A stretch of DNA of 6,194 nt, taken from Selenomonadaceae bacterium. Lineage in GTDB: Bacteria; Bacillota; Negativicutes; Selenomonadales; Selenomonadaceae. Where the stretch lies: contig JAFSUE010000281.1 of the NCBI GenBank assembly GCA_017445435.1, forward strand, positions 1 to 6,194, in the 5' to 3' direction. Under the pieces are notes generated by a model. That model had not been told where the DNA came from, did not search any database, and saw only the letters and a program-made list of their open reading frames with translations. Of the stretch, positions 6,029-6,194 are shown piece by piece (positions within the stretch are counted from its first letter, which is position 1; the number at the start of each line of letters is the position of its first letter). Made by a program: the position numbers and the translations under genes.

Positions 6029-6194
6029 TTATCTGAAATTCGCCGTGCCGTCACTGTTTACGGTAATTTCACCGATTGAGAAAAGGTCAACATTGCTCCA
6101 GTACAAATCCGCGCCGTTATCGAAGACTACGCGCAAATCCCAGTACCTTGAATTTTCAGCAGGGTCGAAACGTATAGTAGCTGATGCGCCAGGC
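6029..6194 (-). CDS. Small secreted protein paralogue, C-terminal 54 residues only (start outside the window)
   Basis: This is an open frame from the window edge to a TAA at 6029-6031. The visible residues include PGASATIRFDPAENS, RYWDLRVVFDNGADLYW and NVDLFSIGEITVNSDG. They align without gaps to the end of the frameshifted gene at 5189-5543, which has RYWDLKVVFRDDSSWYW, then LDLFNISTITVESSG. Conserved positions are therefore RYWDL, VVF, YW, DLF, I and ITV. No named family is recognised. It is the first gene of the three-member cluster visible here, and 73 bases with no convincing terminator separate it from the next start. Its base composition looks more GC-rich than the two genes after it. 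The signal peptide, if any, is outside the window. Confidence 0.75.
   Translation of the reverse strand, partial: PGASATIRFDPAENSRYWDLRVVFDNGADLYWSNVDLFSIGEITVNSDGTANFR

Overview
The window carries six protein-coding loci, all read from the minus strand, so transcription runs from high to low coordinates. The organism looks like a low-to-moderate GC diderm Firmicute, most likely a member of the Negativicutes (Selenomonas-like). This is an inference from three things: a Firmicute-style one-chain IIA-IIB-IIC fructose permease, the character of the polynucleotide phosphorylase, and several proteins with Sec signal peptides. No rRNA or other marker gene is present to confirm it.

In transcription order, the right end (about 5189-6194) is a tandem cluster of three small, related secreted proteins of unknown function. 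The first is cut by the window edge (6029-6194), the second is intact (5590-5955), and the third (5189-5543) is broken by a one-base frameshift in a run of six Gs. The first and third share a very similar C-terminal block around a YWDL motif. The second and third share their start region and signal peptide start. A small AT-rich hairpin motif recurs just upstream of the second and third genes, and again between the third gene and fruA.

Next is fruA (3131-5056), a complete fructose PTS permease, followed by an extended imperfect hairpin and a convincing intrinsic terminator (3037-3066). No fruK or fruR lies beside it in this window.

The non-coding stretch of about 410 bases between fruA and pnp (2718-3130) holds the fruA terminator, an exact 23-bp tandem duplication, a perfect 12-bp-stem AT-rich hairpin, a candidate TATAAT promoter box, and a leader of about 150 nt with a small hairpin and a strong Shine-Dalgarno site.

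The left end holds pnp (420-2717), encoding polynucleotide phosphorylase with a Ser/Arg/Gly-rich tail. Five bases beyond its stop begins a secreted alkylsulfatase-type metallo-beta-lactamase protein whose catalytic part lies outside the window. This pair is arranged as a probably translationally coupled operon.

No tRNA, rRNA, CRISPR array, complete insertion sequence or recognisable defence system is present. The least explained material is the small secreted protein cluster with its repeated hairpins, and the pairing of pnp with an alkylsulfatase.
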